A DNA stretch of 64,000 nucleotides from a bacterium SCSIO 12741 (GCA_024398055.1 CP073749.1:496001-560000); one strand, 5' to 3'. Counted from the first letter of the stretch, positions 18,553-27,989 are shown. Notes: generated by a model from the sequence alone, not told the origin. Numbers and translations are program-made.

Positions 18553-21374
18553 TACTTACTCAAGTACAGGTTCCGTTCGGAATAAATTTTTCGGAAATAA
18601 GGATCTTTTAGGTTATCCACGAAGTAGATTGCCTCTCCGGTTGACTTCATCTCTGGCCCTAACTCTTTGTTTACGTTCGGGAATTTGTTGAAGCTAAATA
18701 CTGGAATCTTAATGGCGTATCCTTTCTTGTGCGGATTGAAATCAAAATCGGTTACCTTTTTCTCACCCAGCATCACCTTGGTCGCGTAGTTCACGTAAGG
18801 TTCCTGATAAGCTTTGGCGATAAATGGAACGGTTCTCGAAGCTCTTGGATTTGCTTCAATTACATATACCTTATCGTCTTTGATGGCAAACTGAATATTG
18901 ATCAGTCCAACGGTATTCAATTCTACCGCCAACTTATTCATGTGGTCTTCGATCTGCTGCATCACAAAGTCTCCTAAGTTGTAAGGAGGCAGCACCGCGT
19001 AACTATCACCGGAATGGATACCCGCTGGCTCAATGTGTTGCATAATTCCCAGGATGTGAACATTTTCACCATCGCAAATGGCATCTGCTTCGGCTTCAAT
19101 GGCTCCATCGAGAAAGTGATCCAGAAGAATTTGGTTTTCAGGCATATCGCGAAGGATATCTACCACGTGATGTTCCAGTTCTTCCCGGTTGATCACAATT
19201 TTCATTTTCTGACCACCCAATACATAACTTGGACGAACCAAAAGTGGGAAACCTAACTCATCGGAAAGTTCCAAGGCTTGCTCAGCAGAATCCACTACTC
19301 CAAACTTAGGGTAAGGGATGTTGCATTTTTTGAGCAACGTGGAAAAACGACCGCGGTCTTCTGCCAAATCCAGAGATTCGAAGGAAGTACCTAAAATCTT
19401 AATGCCATATCGTTGAAGCTTCTCAGCCAATTTAAGCGCCGTTTGGCCACCTAACTGAACGATTACGCCTATTGGGTTCTCGTGGCGGATAATGTCGAAA
19501 ATATGCTCCCAGAACACAGGCTCGAAGTAAAGCTTGTCGGCCGTATCAAAATCGGTGGATACGGTTTCTGGGTTACAATTGATCATGATGGTTTCATAAC
19601 CACACTCTTTCGCAGCTAAAACCCCATGCACACAGCAATAGTCAAATTCAATTCCTTGTCCAATACGGTTTGGTCCAGAACCCAGAACTACTACTTTAGG
19701 CTTATCTGAGGTATTGTCTGACTCATTCTCTCCATCAAAAGACGAGTAGTAATAAGGCGTTTGCGCAGGGAATTCGGCGGCACAGGTATCTACCAGTTTG
19801 TAAACCCGCTTAATGTCCATTTCGTGGCGCTTCTCGTATACCTTACTTTCCAAACAACGTAACAAGTGTGCAATTTGACGATCGGCGTAACCTTTTTGCT
19901 TGGCTTCAAAAAGCAATTCACGTGGAATGGAATCCAAGGTATGCTTCTCAATAGCTGCTTCAATCGAGATCAACTCTTCGATTTGCTTCAAGAACCAAAA
20001 GTCAATCTTGGTTTTCTCATGAATAGTTGCAAAAGGAATTCCGAGTTTAATCGCGTCGTAAATATGGAAAAGGCGATTCCAACTTGGTCTCGCCAATGAT
20101 TTCAAAATTTCATCTTGGTTGGTTAACTCTTTACCGTCAGCACCCAATCCGTTTCGACGAATTTCGAGAGACTGACAGGCTTTTTGAAGAGCTTCCTGGA
20201 AGGAACGTCCAATACCCATTACCTCACCTACAGACTTCATCTGAAGACCCAATTCGCGATCAGATCCCTTGAATTTGTCAAAGTTCCAACGAGGGATTTT
20301 TACGATTACGTAATCCAAAGTAGGCTCGAAGAAGGCGGATGTGGTTTTGGTGATTTGGTTATCCAATTCATCCAAGGTATATCCGATAGCCAACTTAGCG
20401 GCAATCTTCGCAATCGGGTATCCGGTAGCTTTAGAAGCCAATGCCGAAGAACGAGAAACCCGAGGGTTAATCTCAATGGTGATAATGTCTTCCTTCTCAT
20501 CCGGACTTACTGCAAACTGTACGTTACATCCACCGGCAAAGTCACCGATTGAGCGCATCATCTTGATGGCCATGTCACGCATTTTCTGGTACGTTCTATC
20601 TGAAAGGGTCATCGCCGGAGCCACAGTGATACTGTCTCCGGTGTGAATACCCATTGGATCAAAGTTTTCAATGGAACAGATAATGATCACATTGTCGTTG
20701 GAATCACGGAGCAATTCAAGCTCAAATTCCTTCCACCCCAAAAGGGCTTTATCAATCATTACCTCATGGATCGGAGAACTGTGCAGTCCCCGGTTGAGAA
20801 GTTTCTCAAAATCTTCTTGCTCATGTACAAAAGAAGCTCCCGATCCACCTAATGTGTAGGACGGACGAATACAAAGTGGGAAACCAAATTCCTGAGCAAT
20901 TTCCTTACCTTCCAGGAAGGATTTTGCCGTACTCTGAGGAGCCATTGGCACGCCGATGTCATCCATCAACTCACGGAAACGTTGTCTATTTTCCGTAATT
21001 TCAATGGCATCGATGTTCACCCCGATGATGCGAACACCATATTCTTCCCAGATTCCAACATTGTCACACTCGATACAGAGGTTAAGTGCCGTTTGCCCAC
21101 CCATGGTAGGTAGCACCACATCAATGTCATCATGTTCCTGAAGAATCTTTTCAATACTCTCCAGCTCCAATGGGAGTAGATAAATGTTATCCGCGATTAC
21201 CCGGTCTGTCATAATCGTTGCCGGGTTGGAATTGATCAAGGTAACCTCGATTCCTTCCTCCTTTAAAGACCTTGCGGCCTGAGATCCCGAATAATCAAAT
21301 TCGCAGGCCTGACCAATAACGATGGGGCCGCTTCCAATAATCAAAGCGTGCTTAATGCTTGTATCCTTTGGCAT
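18552..21374 (-). CDS. carB: Carbamoyl-phosphate synthase large subunit (short form)
   Basis: 940 residues. It makes carbamoyl phosphate from bicarbonate, ATP and ammonia delivered by CarA, for pyrimidine and arginine synthesis. The first ATP-grasp half opens with SGPIVIGQACEFDYSGSQA (about 13-31). The second opens with GSGPNRIGQGIEFDYCC near residue 560. Each half has the expected NPRxSRS/NPRASRT metal-site motif. The chain ends shortly after GPEMKSTGEAI, whereas E. coli CarB (1,073 residues) continues with a 135-residue MGS-like allosteric domain, so UMP/ornithine regulation of the enteric type should be absent. carA is not in the window. Confidence 0.97.
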   Translation of the reverse strand: MPKDTSIKHALIIGSGPIVIGQACEFDYSGSQAARSLKEEGIEVTLINSNPATIMTDRVIADNIYLLPLELESIEKILQEHDDIDVVLPTMGGQTALNLCIECDNVGIWEEYGVRIIGVNIDAIEITENRQRFRELMDDIGVPMAPQSTAKSFLEGKEIAQEFGFPLCIRPSYTLGGSGASFVHEQEDFEKLLNRGLHSSPIHEVMIDKALLGWKEFELELLRDSNDNVIIICSIENFDPMGIHTGDSITVAPAMTLSDRTYQKMRDMAIKMMRSIGDFAGGCNVQFAVSPDEKEDIITIEINPRVSRSSALASKATGYPIAKIAAKLAIGYTLDELDNQITKTTSAFFEPTLDYVIVKIPRWNFDKFKGSDRELGLQMKSVGEVMGIGRSFQEALQKACQSLEIRRNGLGADGKELTNQDEILKSLARPSWNRLFHIYDAIKLGIPFATIHEKTKIDFWFLKQIEELISIEAAIEKHTLDSIPRELLFEAKQKGYADRQIAHLLRCLESKVYEKRHEMDIKRVYKLVDTCAAEFPAQTPYYYSSFDGENESDNTSDKPKVVVLGSGPNRIGQGIEFDYCCVHGVLAAKECGYETIMINCNPETVSTDFDTADKLYFEPVFWEHIFDIIRHENPIGVIVQLGGQTALKLAEKLQRYGIKILGTSFESLDLAEDRGRFSTLLKKCNIPYPKFGVVDSAEQALELSDELGFPLLVRPSYVLGGQKMKIVINREELEHHVVDILRDMPENQILLDHFLDGAIEAEADAICDGENVHILGIMQHIEPAGIHSGDSYAVLPPYNLGDFVMQQIEDHMNKLAVELNTVGLINIQFAIKDDKVYVIEANPRASRTVPFIAKAYQEPYVNYATKVMLGEKKVTDFDFNPHKKGYAIKIPVFSFNKFPNVNKELGPEMKSTGEAIYFVDNLKDPYFRKIYSERNLYLSK

Positions 21375-21566
21375 AATAAGTGGGGTGAATTAGAGATTTT
21401 TCTTGACATCCGGGAGTTGTCCCTAAGTTTCCGGATGCAAGTCCTGAATTTTGCAATATGAACTGTGATGCAGTGATAAAAATTCAGACTTTTGAACGCA
21501 ACTATCGGGCTGCGAATTTAAGGCAATTAGTTGGCCCGGAATATGCCTGGAAAGAATAAGTTTTCC

Positions 21567-22454
21567 ATGAATATGAACAATTCAAAAATAATCCGGTTCG
21601 GAAACTGGAAAATTGAGTACTGTACCTTCGGGGAGGGCCCTGAAGTTTTGTTGTCTTTCCATGGTTTTGGAAAGCACTTTCGCGATTTTGAAGCTATGGT
21701 TCCAACCTTGGGACAGCGATTTCGGTTTGTATCGGTTCATCTACTCTTTCACGGGGAAAGCATTCCGGATGAAGTTCCCAATCGTCCCATTGCTTTTGAA
21801 CGCAGCGACTTAATGGAACTGCTTCATGTGCTAAAAAAGGATGAAGGTTTCGATCGCTTTTCGTTGCTGGGCTACAGCCTTGGAGGAAAACTTGTACTCA
21901 CCTTGGCCGAGATGGTACCGGAGCAAATTGATCACGTTTTTCTCATTGCTCCCGACGGAGTAGGAATAAACCCCTGGTACTATTTTTCGAGCCGGACAGC
22001 TCTTGGTCAACGTCTTCATCATTGGTCTATTCAAAACCATACCGTCATTGACGGGCTATATCAAATAGTGATGGGTTTTAAAATCGTACCGAAAAACCTG
22101 ACGCAGTTTGCCTACGACATGCTGAAAGACCACGATCACAGCACCCTTATTTACAATACCTGGCTCACCTACCGTCGATTGATTCCCGATCAGGATAAAT
22201 TGGTCAATGATTTGGCCAAGCATGAGGTAAACATTCAATTTTTTGTTGGTATCCGCGATCAGCTGATTCCTCTAAAACCCTTGCAACGACTTTGCGCCCG
22301 ATTGCATGGGGAACATCCCATCACCGAATTTGAGGGTGGCCATCAAATCTCCTTTGTAAAGGTGGCCAAGTTGATTGATGAACGAATGGAGCCAGTAGGC
22401 TTCGAAAAAGGCAGTTTCGCTATACCCAAAACCTCGAGTAGCGATTCCAAGTAA
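21567..22454 (+). CDS. Alpha/beta hydrolase fold protein
   Basis: About 295 residues. The oxyanion region is LLSFHGFGKHF near residue 32. The nucleophile elbow is GYSLGG (Ser near 105), and a late His in EGGHQISF near 265 completes the likely triad; an Asp in the GIRDQLIP segment is the expected acid. It is therefore probably an esterase or related hydrolase in the cytoplasm, with unknown substrate. No signal peptide is seen. ATG starts at 21543, 21567 and 21573 are all possible and a TTG extends the frame to 21531; I chose 21567 because homology-like sequence begins just after it. Divergent from carB. Confidence 0.75.
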   Translation: MNMNNSKIIRFGNWKIEYCTFGEGPEVLLSFHGFGKHFRDFEAMVPTLGQRFRFVSVHLLFHGESIPDEVPNRPIAFERSDLMELLHVLKKDEGFDRFSLLGYSLGGKLVLTLAEMVPEQIDHVFLIAPDGVGINPWYYFSSRTALGQRLHHWSIQNHTVIDGLYQIVMGFKIVPKNLTQFAYDMLKDHDHSTLIYNTWLTYRRLIPDQDKLVNDLAKHEVNIQFFVGIRDQLIPLKPLQRLCARLHGEHPITEFEGGHQISFVKVAKLIDERMEPVGFEKGSFAIPKTSSSDSK

Positions 22455-22759
22455 CTGGTGTAGAATGAATCACCTCTAAGCCTGGAAATGAACCTTTGAT
22501 TTGAATTTTGTGAAAAACACCCAACCTCTAAAAAAGCTGAACGGTTAATTCTTAAAACAGCTTAGCATCCAATTTTGGACAAACCGTTCCATCTATGACG
22601 CAAACTAAATTCGAGCTCTTCGAATACTGGAATTTTCTGGCCTCCTGTCCCTCTCACCCGTTACCACTGGCCAAATTCCAATGGAATAATTTACCGAATA
22701 CTAGTATGCAGGCTGAAACTTGTGACAATCAAGCATCACCCGACCCGCACCAGCGAGGT
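22455..22759. other. Intergenic region without a recognisable gene
   Basis: About 305 bp between the hydrolase stop and the convergent HTH gene. I read both strands for short genes, hairpins followed by T runs and promoter boxes. The only longer frame (ATG at 22595, 65 codons, plus strand) runs into the HTH gene and has no recognisable features. Nothing can be supported here. Confidence 0.6.
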
Positions 22760-23044
22760 TCAGCCCAAAGTTTTTCTACTTATCGGTTCTAAGGGCTGTT
22801 CCTCCTGCAGGTGCGAATTTTCAAAAAACATTCGAATTTTACCAGCCTCTGAATAACGATAAGATTTTTTACATCGGGAATAGGTAATGGGAACTCCCAT
22901 GGATTTGACTTCTTCTATGAGTTCGTAGAGCCTTCTGAGAGATACCTCCATTTTTCGAGCGAATTCTTCTGGTGACCCAGTTGCTTCCCGCCGAATTAAG
23001 CTGTCCATTTTTCTCAAACGGACAACCGCTTTGATCATACTCAT
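22760..23044 (-). CDS. Small helix-turn-helix protein
   Basis: 94 residues. The first 60 form a winged-helix-like HTH of the HTH_11/DeoR type: LRKMDSLIRREATGSPEEFARKMEVSLRRLYELIEEVKSMG holds the recognition helix, and ITYSRCKKSYRYSE follows as the wing. Orphan proteins of this size and design are common in Bacteroidota. The tail after residue 70 is acidic and not conserved in my reading. It sits 163 bp downstream of the MFS gene on the same strand. The regulated target is not known; I looked nearby for small double-glycine leader peptides, which sometimes accompany such regulators, and found none. Confidence 0.7.
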   Translation of the reverse strand: MSMIKAVVRLRKMDSLIRREATGSPEEFARKMEVSLRRLYELIEEVKSMGVPITYSRCKKSYRYSEAGKIRMFFENSHLQEEQPLEPISRKTLG

Positions 23045-23207
23045 GACAGTCTAAGGTTTACGTAATTGAAACCCTAAGATACGATGTCAGAAAGCCAATA
23101 AAAAGATAAACTGAGCTTTCTTTCCCAACTGCCAGAATCAGTTTCCCGAATGAATTTAACCCTATCTATTGATGCGGAAATAGCGCACTGGTGCGGATTC
23201 CAGCAAT

Positions 23208-24509
23208 CTATCCGTTCGGATTTACCCGCTTTTCTTTGGGTACACGGAACAACAAGATCAACCCGATAACAAAGGAGATGATAATTCCAAAAATGGAGTC
23301 ACGAATGTTGTCGGTGTAGGTTTCAATGGATGCAAAAACCAAGGTTCCGATCATGATTCCCAACTTCTCCAACATGTCATAAAAACTGAAATAGGAGGCG
23401 TGGTCTTCCGTCTCCGGCAGCATCTTGGAATAGGTGGATCGGGAGAGGGATTGAATTCCCCCCATTACAAATCCAACTCCAACCGCAGTGAGGTAAAACT
23501 GCCAGGGCAAATGAATAAAATAAGCCCAGGTACAAACTACAATCCAGAAGAAAACCGCCACTTTAAGTACGGAAATATTTCCCCAAATGGCCGAACCTTT
23601 ACTAAAGGCGAAAGCTCCTGGAATGGCAATAAACTGAATGATCAGAACGGATATGATAAGACCGGTTTTACCATCATCTTCCCATTGCACTTCCTTAGCC
23701 GCAAAGATCACAGCCATGAGCATCACCGTTTGCACTCCCATGCTGTAGAAGAAGTAGGCGGTGAGGTAACGCTTAATCACCTTTAGCGTTTTAAGCTCTT
23801 GCCATACTTTTTGTAATTCGTGGAATCCTTTGTATAAAATTCCTTTACCCGCTTTGTTGTGGTGATAGGCAAATTTGGGAAGGCGAAAGAAGGTGTATTG
23901 CGCAAATCCAATCCACCAAATCATAACGATCGGAAAACTCCAATTGGGTGGACCTGGTATGAACTTTCCAAGGTAAATCGCCAAAATAATAATCAGTAGA
24001 ATAGAGCTTCCGAAATAGCCGAGGGAATATCCCCTTGCACTAATACTATCATGATCTTCAGGTTCGGCAATCTCTGGTAAGAAAGCGTTGTAATAGACTA
24101 AGCTCCCCCAAAAGCCAATGCTTGCAAGAAACAGAGAAAGCATCCCCAATTCCAATAACCCTGCATCGAAGAAGTTACCAAAGAAGTACATACTTCCTAC
24201 GGCACCTGCCCCTAAATAACAGAAGACCTTCAAAAAGAATTTTTTGTTTCCCCAATAATCAGCAACCCCTGAAAGAAGTGGAGACAGAATGGCTACCACT
24301 AAGAATGATGCTGAAACTACGTACGCATAAAGCGCTGAATTGTGAAGGTCTAAACCAAAAAAAGAAACCATGTCGGTTTCCTCTGAACTGGTAATCGCTT
24401 CATAAAACGGGGGGAAAATGGCCGTGGTAACCACAAGCGGGTAAACGGAGTTGGCCCAATCGTAAAAGGTCCAGGCACGGATAATCTTTTTATTTCCTTT
24501 TTCGAGCAT
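23208..24509 (-). CDS. MFS transporter, UMF1/Atg22-like family
   Basis: 433 residues with about 12 transmembrane helices. It opens with RAWTFYDWANSVYPLVVTT, the signature of the UMF1 (vacuole-effluxer Atg22-like) MFS family; GGIQSLSRSTYSKMLPE near residue 360 is another family motif. It is an inner-membrane secondary transporter whose substrate is unknown (Atg22 exports amino acids in yeast, which does not prove the same here). The start overlaps the end of the upstream OmpA-domain gene by 20 bp, so it is probably read on the same transcript. Confidence 0.85.
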   Translation of the reverse strand: MLEKGNKKIIRAWTFYDWANSVYPLVVTTAIFPPFYEAITSSEETDMVSFFGLDLHNSALYAYVVSASFLVVAILSPLLSGVADYWGNKKFFLKVFCYLGAGAVGSMYFFGNFFDAGLLELGMLSLFLASIGFWGSLVYYNAFLPEIAEPEDHDSISARGYSLGYFGSSILLIIILAIYLGKFIPGPPNWSFPIVMIWWIGFAQYTFFRLPKFAYHHNKAGKGILYKGFHELQKVWQELKTLKVIKRYLTAYFFYSMGVQTVMLMAVIFAAKEVQWEDDGKTGLIISVLIIQFIAIPGAFAFSKGSAIWGNISVLKVAVFFWIVVCTWAYFIHLPWQFYLTAVGVGFVMGGIQSLSRSTYSKMLPETEDHASYFSFYDMLEKLGIMIGTLVFASIETYTDNIRDSIFGIIISFVIGLILLFRVPKEKRVNPNG

Positions 24510-25524
24510 AACGAAGGGTTATTGTAACTCGGCGATTGAGTCGATTCGATGCGGGTTTATCATCCAGAATGAGGGTTTGATTTTCTCCCTGAGGATTCAA
24601 TTGCATTTGTTCCCTTTGAATCCCTTTCTGACTGAAATATTGACTAACCTCCTCTAAGCGCCTTTCAGACAAATATAGATTATACCCGGGTGTACCCACC
24701 GTATCGGTATGACCATTTAAATAAATCGTAACCCATTCTTGCCCTTCTGCTATGGACCAAAACTCATCAAGCGACTTTTCAGCATGCTCCGTCAACCTCC
24801 ATTGATCAAAGTCAAACCATACGGTATCACGTACTTGGAGCGTATCGATGGGGGCTATTTCAGGTTCTTCATGAGTTATTTTGACCAGGCTCTTTTGACG
24901 AACGGACTGACAAGTTTCCCCTGTGCCCAAAGCATAGAGAAATACATCGTCCACATAATAATAGGAATTCCATCCCGGCTCAAAGGAGGCTGCAAATTCG
25001 TTAAGATGAATGAGGTGTTGTTCGGGTGGATAAAAGTTTCCCATGGTCAGGTATCGCTCTCCACCCTGAGCAACGAATTGCTGTTCTACGAGATTCCATC
25101 CCAATTCAGGTACCATGGGCATCCCTTCGGGACTGGTAATCTGAGCATGTCTCACAATGGGCACCCACTCCCCTTTTTTTTGATCTTCCTGGCTAAGCAA
25201 CATTCCCACCCGATCGATGTACATGAATGATTCCTCAGCACGCAGGTAAAATCCCCCGCAATACAACTGATTAGCCCTCAAAGGGGTGTCTAACTCCACA
25301 ACCAGATATTCAATGGCCTTGTCGTAGTCTCCAAACAGGATGAGCCCGGCATACCCTTGCCCTGAATGAGCCGGTCCTTGCTCATAGCGGCAATCCAGCC
25401 TAAAATACTCAGGGGTTCCGGTATTGCCCGAATACCAGCCATCGGCTTTGGTCAGCTCGCCATAGCGGCTTGGGCATTGCCCATAAAGCTCAAAACCCGG
25501 ATTAGGAACCAGGTTTTGAGTCAT
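24490..25524 (-). CDS. OmpA-domain envelope protein, paralogue 2 (true start probably upstream)
   Basis: 344 residues from the first ATG (25524). An N-terminal jelly-roll-like domain starts NLVPNPGFELYGQCP. The C-terminal OmpA/Pal peptidoglycan-binding domain (about 240-344) carries LNGHTDTVGTPGYNLYLSERR and NRLNRRVTI. The ATG frame has no signal peptide, but upstream in-frame codons to 25590 read ...HQGVALLGALLLHTYLMTQ, a good signal peptide. The only plausible initiator there is CTG at 25581-25579. I therefore expect secretion and a non-ATG start. It is a paralogue of the gene just upstream, whose stop lies inside this proposed leader. The mature protein likely binds peptidoglycan and faces the periplasm or outer membrane. 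Confidence 0.8.
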   Translation of the reverse strand: MTQNLVPNPGFELYGQCPSRYGELTKADGWYSGNTGTPEYFRLDCRYEQGPAHSGQGYAGLILFGDYDKAIEYLVVELDTPLRANQLYCGGFYLRAEESFMYIDRVGMLLSQEDQKKGEWVPIVRHAQITSPEGMPMVPELGWNLVEQQFVAQGGERYLTMGNFYPPEQHLIHLNEFAASFEPGWNSYYYVDDVFLYALGTGETCQSVRQKSLVKITHEEPEIAPIDTLQVRDTVWFDFDQWRLTEHAEKSLDEFWSIAEGQEWVTIYLNGHTDTVGTPGYNLYLSERRLEEVSQYFSQKGIQREQMQLNPQGENQTLILDDKPASNRLNRRVTITLRYARKRK

Positions 25525-25585
25525 TAAATAAGTATGTAGAAGAAGCGCCCCGAGAAGAGCAACTCCTTGATGTGGTCTCAGCGGA

Positions 25586-26731
25586 TTACTTTATTTCAAA
25601 TTGAACCCTTCTGTTTTCTGCATTCGCACGTGCATCTTCGCCTTCAACTTTAGGCTCAGTGTATCCGCGGCCTTCCACAGTGATACGACCACCGTCGACA
25701 CCTTGTTCTGCCAGGTAAGCCTTAACAGCGGTTGCACGTTTGCTGGCTACCATTTCATCTTCATTAGCAGCCGTGTGGCCTACCACGTTGATTTTTACAG
25801 CAGCGTCTTCTTTCATCAAAGTCGCAATCGAATTCAATTTTTCTTTGTCCTCATCATTCAAAGCATCTGATTTCAAATCAAAATGAACAATGGCGTGCTC
25901 AATTCTTTCAGCAGCCGATCCTTCCATTCCTTCAGATACGTTGTGGGTATATTTTACATCCAATACAGGACCGCTTGGCTTAACCGTACAGTCACATGGA
26001 CCTTCTAAGTGTCCCAAGGCAATTACGGATACGGCATCTACATAGTAGTAAGCATCGCGTGTTTGAGGCGTTTTAAACTCTCTTGGACGTCTCATTTTCT
26101 TAGACTTCACAGCCGATTGAGGAGCAAAGTTTCCGATAGTTACGTAGCGCTCAGTTCCGTCAGCTTCATATTCGCGGCAAAGCTCTACCCAGTCATACTG
26201 ATCGTCAACAATGTTATTTCCTTCCAAGCCAACATAAGTCAACTGGGGTGTTTGATCGTAGGCTTCCAAGTCTTTTTGACGCAATGCCTTTCCAGAAAGG
26301 AGCATACCTACGTTGTCAACAGCATACTTAGACAGGTCGCTCAAAGAAATGTGCATTTTGATGCAGTATTTCTTTCCAGCTACCAATTTCTTGGCCATTT
26401 TGGTTTGAATGTAAGTTCTTGGCTTAGCTTCTCTTTCACTGTAAGCCAAAATTCCTACCATATTCTTTCCTTCCACGGTTTCAGCACGTCCTCTGATGTT
26501 CATCGGAACTTGTACTTCTTCTTTTTTCGCATCCGTGCAGAAAACATCTGCTGGCTCCATGCCTTCAGGTGAGTACCATTCTAATACAGCCTCAATTTGA
26601 CCTGGGCCTTTAATCTTCTTTTCAATTTCTTCGAAATTCGGGTTTGGAACCTTGTTTACCTGGGCCTGAACAGCAGTAACCAACAGCACAGCGCTTAAGG
26701 CAAAGGTTATTTTAAGTGCATTCCTCTTCAT
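25586..26731 (-). CDS. OmpA-domain envelope protein, paralogue 1
   Basis: 381 residues. The signal peptide is MKRNALKITFALSAVLLVTAVQA, cut before QVNKVPNPNFEE. A galactose-binding/jelly-roll-like domain covers about 25-250, with AYYYVDAVSVIALG near its end. An OmpA/Pal domain covers about 270-381, with VVGHTAANEDEMVASKRA and NRRVQFEIK. It should be tethered to peptidoglycan by the OmpA domain, while the N-terminal domain may bind a glycan or protein; the ligand is not known. It begins 5 nt after hemE ends and is followed by its paralogue, so the run hemE-ompA-ompA-MFS looks like one operon. Confidence 0.88.
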   Translation of the reverse strand: MKRNALKITFALSAVLLVTAVQAQVNKVPNPNFEEIEKKIKGPGQIEAVLEWYSPEGMEPADVFCTDAKKEEVQVPMNIRGRAETVEGKNMVGILAYSEREAKPRTYIQTKMAKKLVAGKKYCIKMHISLSDLSKYAVDNVGMLLSGKALRQKDLEAYDQTPQLTYVGLEGNNIVDDQYDWVELCREYEADGTERYVTIGNFAPQSAVKSKKMRRPREFKTPQTRDAYYYVDAVSVIALGHLEGPCDCTVKPSGPVLDVKYTHNVSEGMEGSAAERIEHAIVHFDLKSDALNDEDKEKLNSIATLMKEDAAVKINVVGHTAANEDEMVASKRATAVKAYLAEQGVDGGRITVEGRGYTEPKVEGEDARANAENRRVQFEIK

Positions 26732-26736
26732 GTCAA

Positions 26737-27777
26737 CTATTTTTGGGTTCTACTTGAATTTTCCTTAATGGTTTGGATAAATAGCTTCACTTTTTCGGGT
26801 GAAGTATCGGGGTAGACTCCGTGGCCTAAATTAGCAATATGTCGTTTACCACCAAAATCGGACAACATCTTTTTGGTTCCCTCAACCAACTGATCATCCG
26901 ATGCATACAACAAACAAGGATCCAAATTTCCTTGTAAGGTTTTATCTTCTCCTACCAATCTCCTTGCCACTTTTGGTTCCATGTGCCAATCAAGGCCGAT
27001 GGTTTGGCAGTCTAACTCACCTAATTCTTCAAGCGCAAACCAAGCGCCCTTGGCGAATACAGTGATGGGAACTTCGTTGATCGCATCACAAATTTGAGCC
27101 AGGTATCGAATTCCAAATTCGCGGTACTGATTAAGAGGTAAAATACCAGCCCAGCTATCAAATAGCTGAATGATATCTGCACCCGCAGCAATCTGCGATT
27201 TGAGGTAATCGATGGTAGAATCTGTAATTTTTTGAAGTAATTGATGAGCTAAATCCGGGCGGGAGTAGAGCATTTTACGAGCTTGAGAAAAGGTTTTGGT
27301 TCCTTTTCCTTCCACCATATAAGTTAAAATGGTCCAAGGAGCTCCTGCAAATCCAATCAAAGGAACTCTACCATCCAATCGCTCTTTAGTAATTTTGATG
27401 GCATCGGTTACATAACTTAAGTCTGCCGGATCGGCCACTTTAAGTTTTTCAATATCCGATTGGTCTTGCACCACCTGATCAAACCAAGGTCCAATACCTG
27501 GTTTCATTTGGTACGGCAACCCCATAGCATCGGGAATCACTAAAATGTCGGAAAAGATAATGGCGGCGTCAACGTCGAGGATATCGACTGGTTGAATGGT
27601 TACTTCCGCAGCCAAATCAGGAGTTTCTACTAATTCCTTGAACCCTGAAAGGCTCGCTCTCACTGCTCGGTACTCAGGCAATATCCTGCCTGCTTGCCTC
27701 ATTAGCCATACCGGAGTTCTATCTACCTCTTCTCCCCGGGCAGCCCGGAGAATTAAATCGTTCTTGTACGCCGTCAT
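26737..27777 (-). CDS. hemE: Uroporphyrinogen decarboxylase
   Basis: 346 residues, the normal length. It removes four carboxyl groups from uroporphyrinogen III to give coproporphyrinogen III in haem synthesis, in the cytoplasm without a cofactor. The substrate-binding [12 protein letters not shown] is at about 21-32. Family motifs [15 protein letters not shown] near 98 and [16 protein letters not shown] near 143 follow, as does LQGNLDP near 282. First gene of the minus-strand run that continues with two OmpA-domain genes. Confidence 0.97.
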   Translation of the reverse strand: MTAYKNDLILRAARGEEVDRTPVWLMRQAGRILPEYRAVRASLSGFKELVETPDLAAEVTIQPVDILDVDAAIIFSDILVIPDAMGLPYQMKPGIGPWFDQVVQDQSDIEKLKVADPADLSYVTDAIKITKERLDGRVPLIGFAGAPWTILTYMVEGKGTKTFSQARKMLYSRPDLAHQLLQKITDSTIDYLKSQIAAGADIIQLFDSWAGILPLNQYREFGIRYLAQICDAINEVPITVFAKGAWFALEELGELDCQTIGLDWHMEPKVARRLVGEDKTLQGNLDPCLLYASDDQLVEGTKKMLSDFGGKRHIANLGHGVYPDTSPEKVKLFIQTIKENSSRTQK

Positions 27778-27796
27778 AAGGGCTACAAAAGAACAA

Positions 27797-27836
27797 TAAA
27801 AAAGGTTTCACTCCTACATTTTGAGAAGTGAAACCT
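27797..27836 (-). terminator. Rho-independent terminator of the small lipoprotein gene
   Basis: A perfect 10-bp stem is formed by 27803-27812 (AGGTTTCACT) and 27827-27836, with a 14-nt loop. On the minus strand the stem is followed by a run of T (TTTTTTATTG), as expected for intrinsic termination of the gene at 27867-27989, about 30 bp upstream. It also separates that gene from hemE. Confidence 0.75.
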
Positions 27837-27866
27837 CCAACTATCTTGTGTTTCGTCAACCGGACT

Positions 27867-27989
27867 CTAAGCCTGCTGGGTAGTAGGGGCCGTTTTGCTG
27901 TACGCAGGACAACGTTCGTGGCTCTTACAAGAGGAAGAAATTACCGCTAAAACAAAGACAATTCCGAGTATCCAAACTATTTTTTTCAT
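27867..27989 (-). CDS. 40-residue lipoprotein
   Basis: A short gene encoding 40 residues. MKKIVWILGIVFVLAVISSSC is a lipoprotein signal peptide whose lipobox (ISSSC) ends at Cys21. The mature part would be only 20 residues, CKSHERCPAYSKTAPTTQQA. Small lipoproteins with a CKSHERCPAY core occur in other Bacteroidota as far as I recall; no function is known to me. Support that it is real: a perfect Bacteroidota promoter (28008-28039) upstream and an intrinsic terminator downstream. A lipid-anchored peptide in the inner or outer membrane. The second Cys could form a disulphide or bind metal with His, which is speculation. Confidence 0.8.
   Translation of the reverse strand: MKKIVWILGIVFVLAVISSSCKSHERCPAYSKTAPTTQQA

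Noticed and set aside
22595-22792. A 65-codon plus-strand frame between the hydrolase and the HTH gene
   Set aside because: Composition is Pro/Ser/Gln-rich with no motif, and its end overlaps the HTH gene antisense. No promoter or relatives known to me.
22455-23207. Search for a double-glycine leader peptide or toxin partner beside the small HTH gene
   Set aside because: Short frames on both strands are 5-15 codons or lack the GG motif; nothing supports a bacteriocin or toxin-antitoxin pair.
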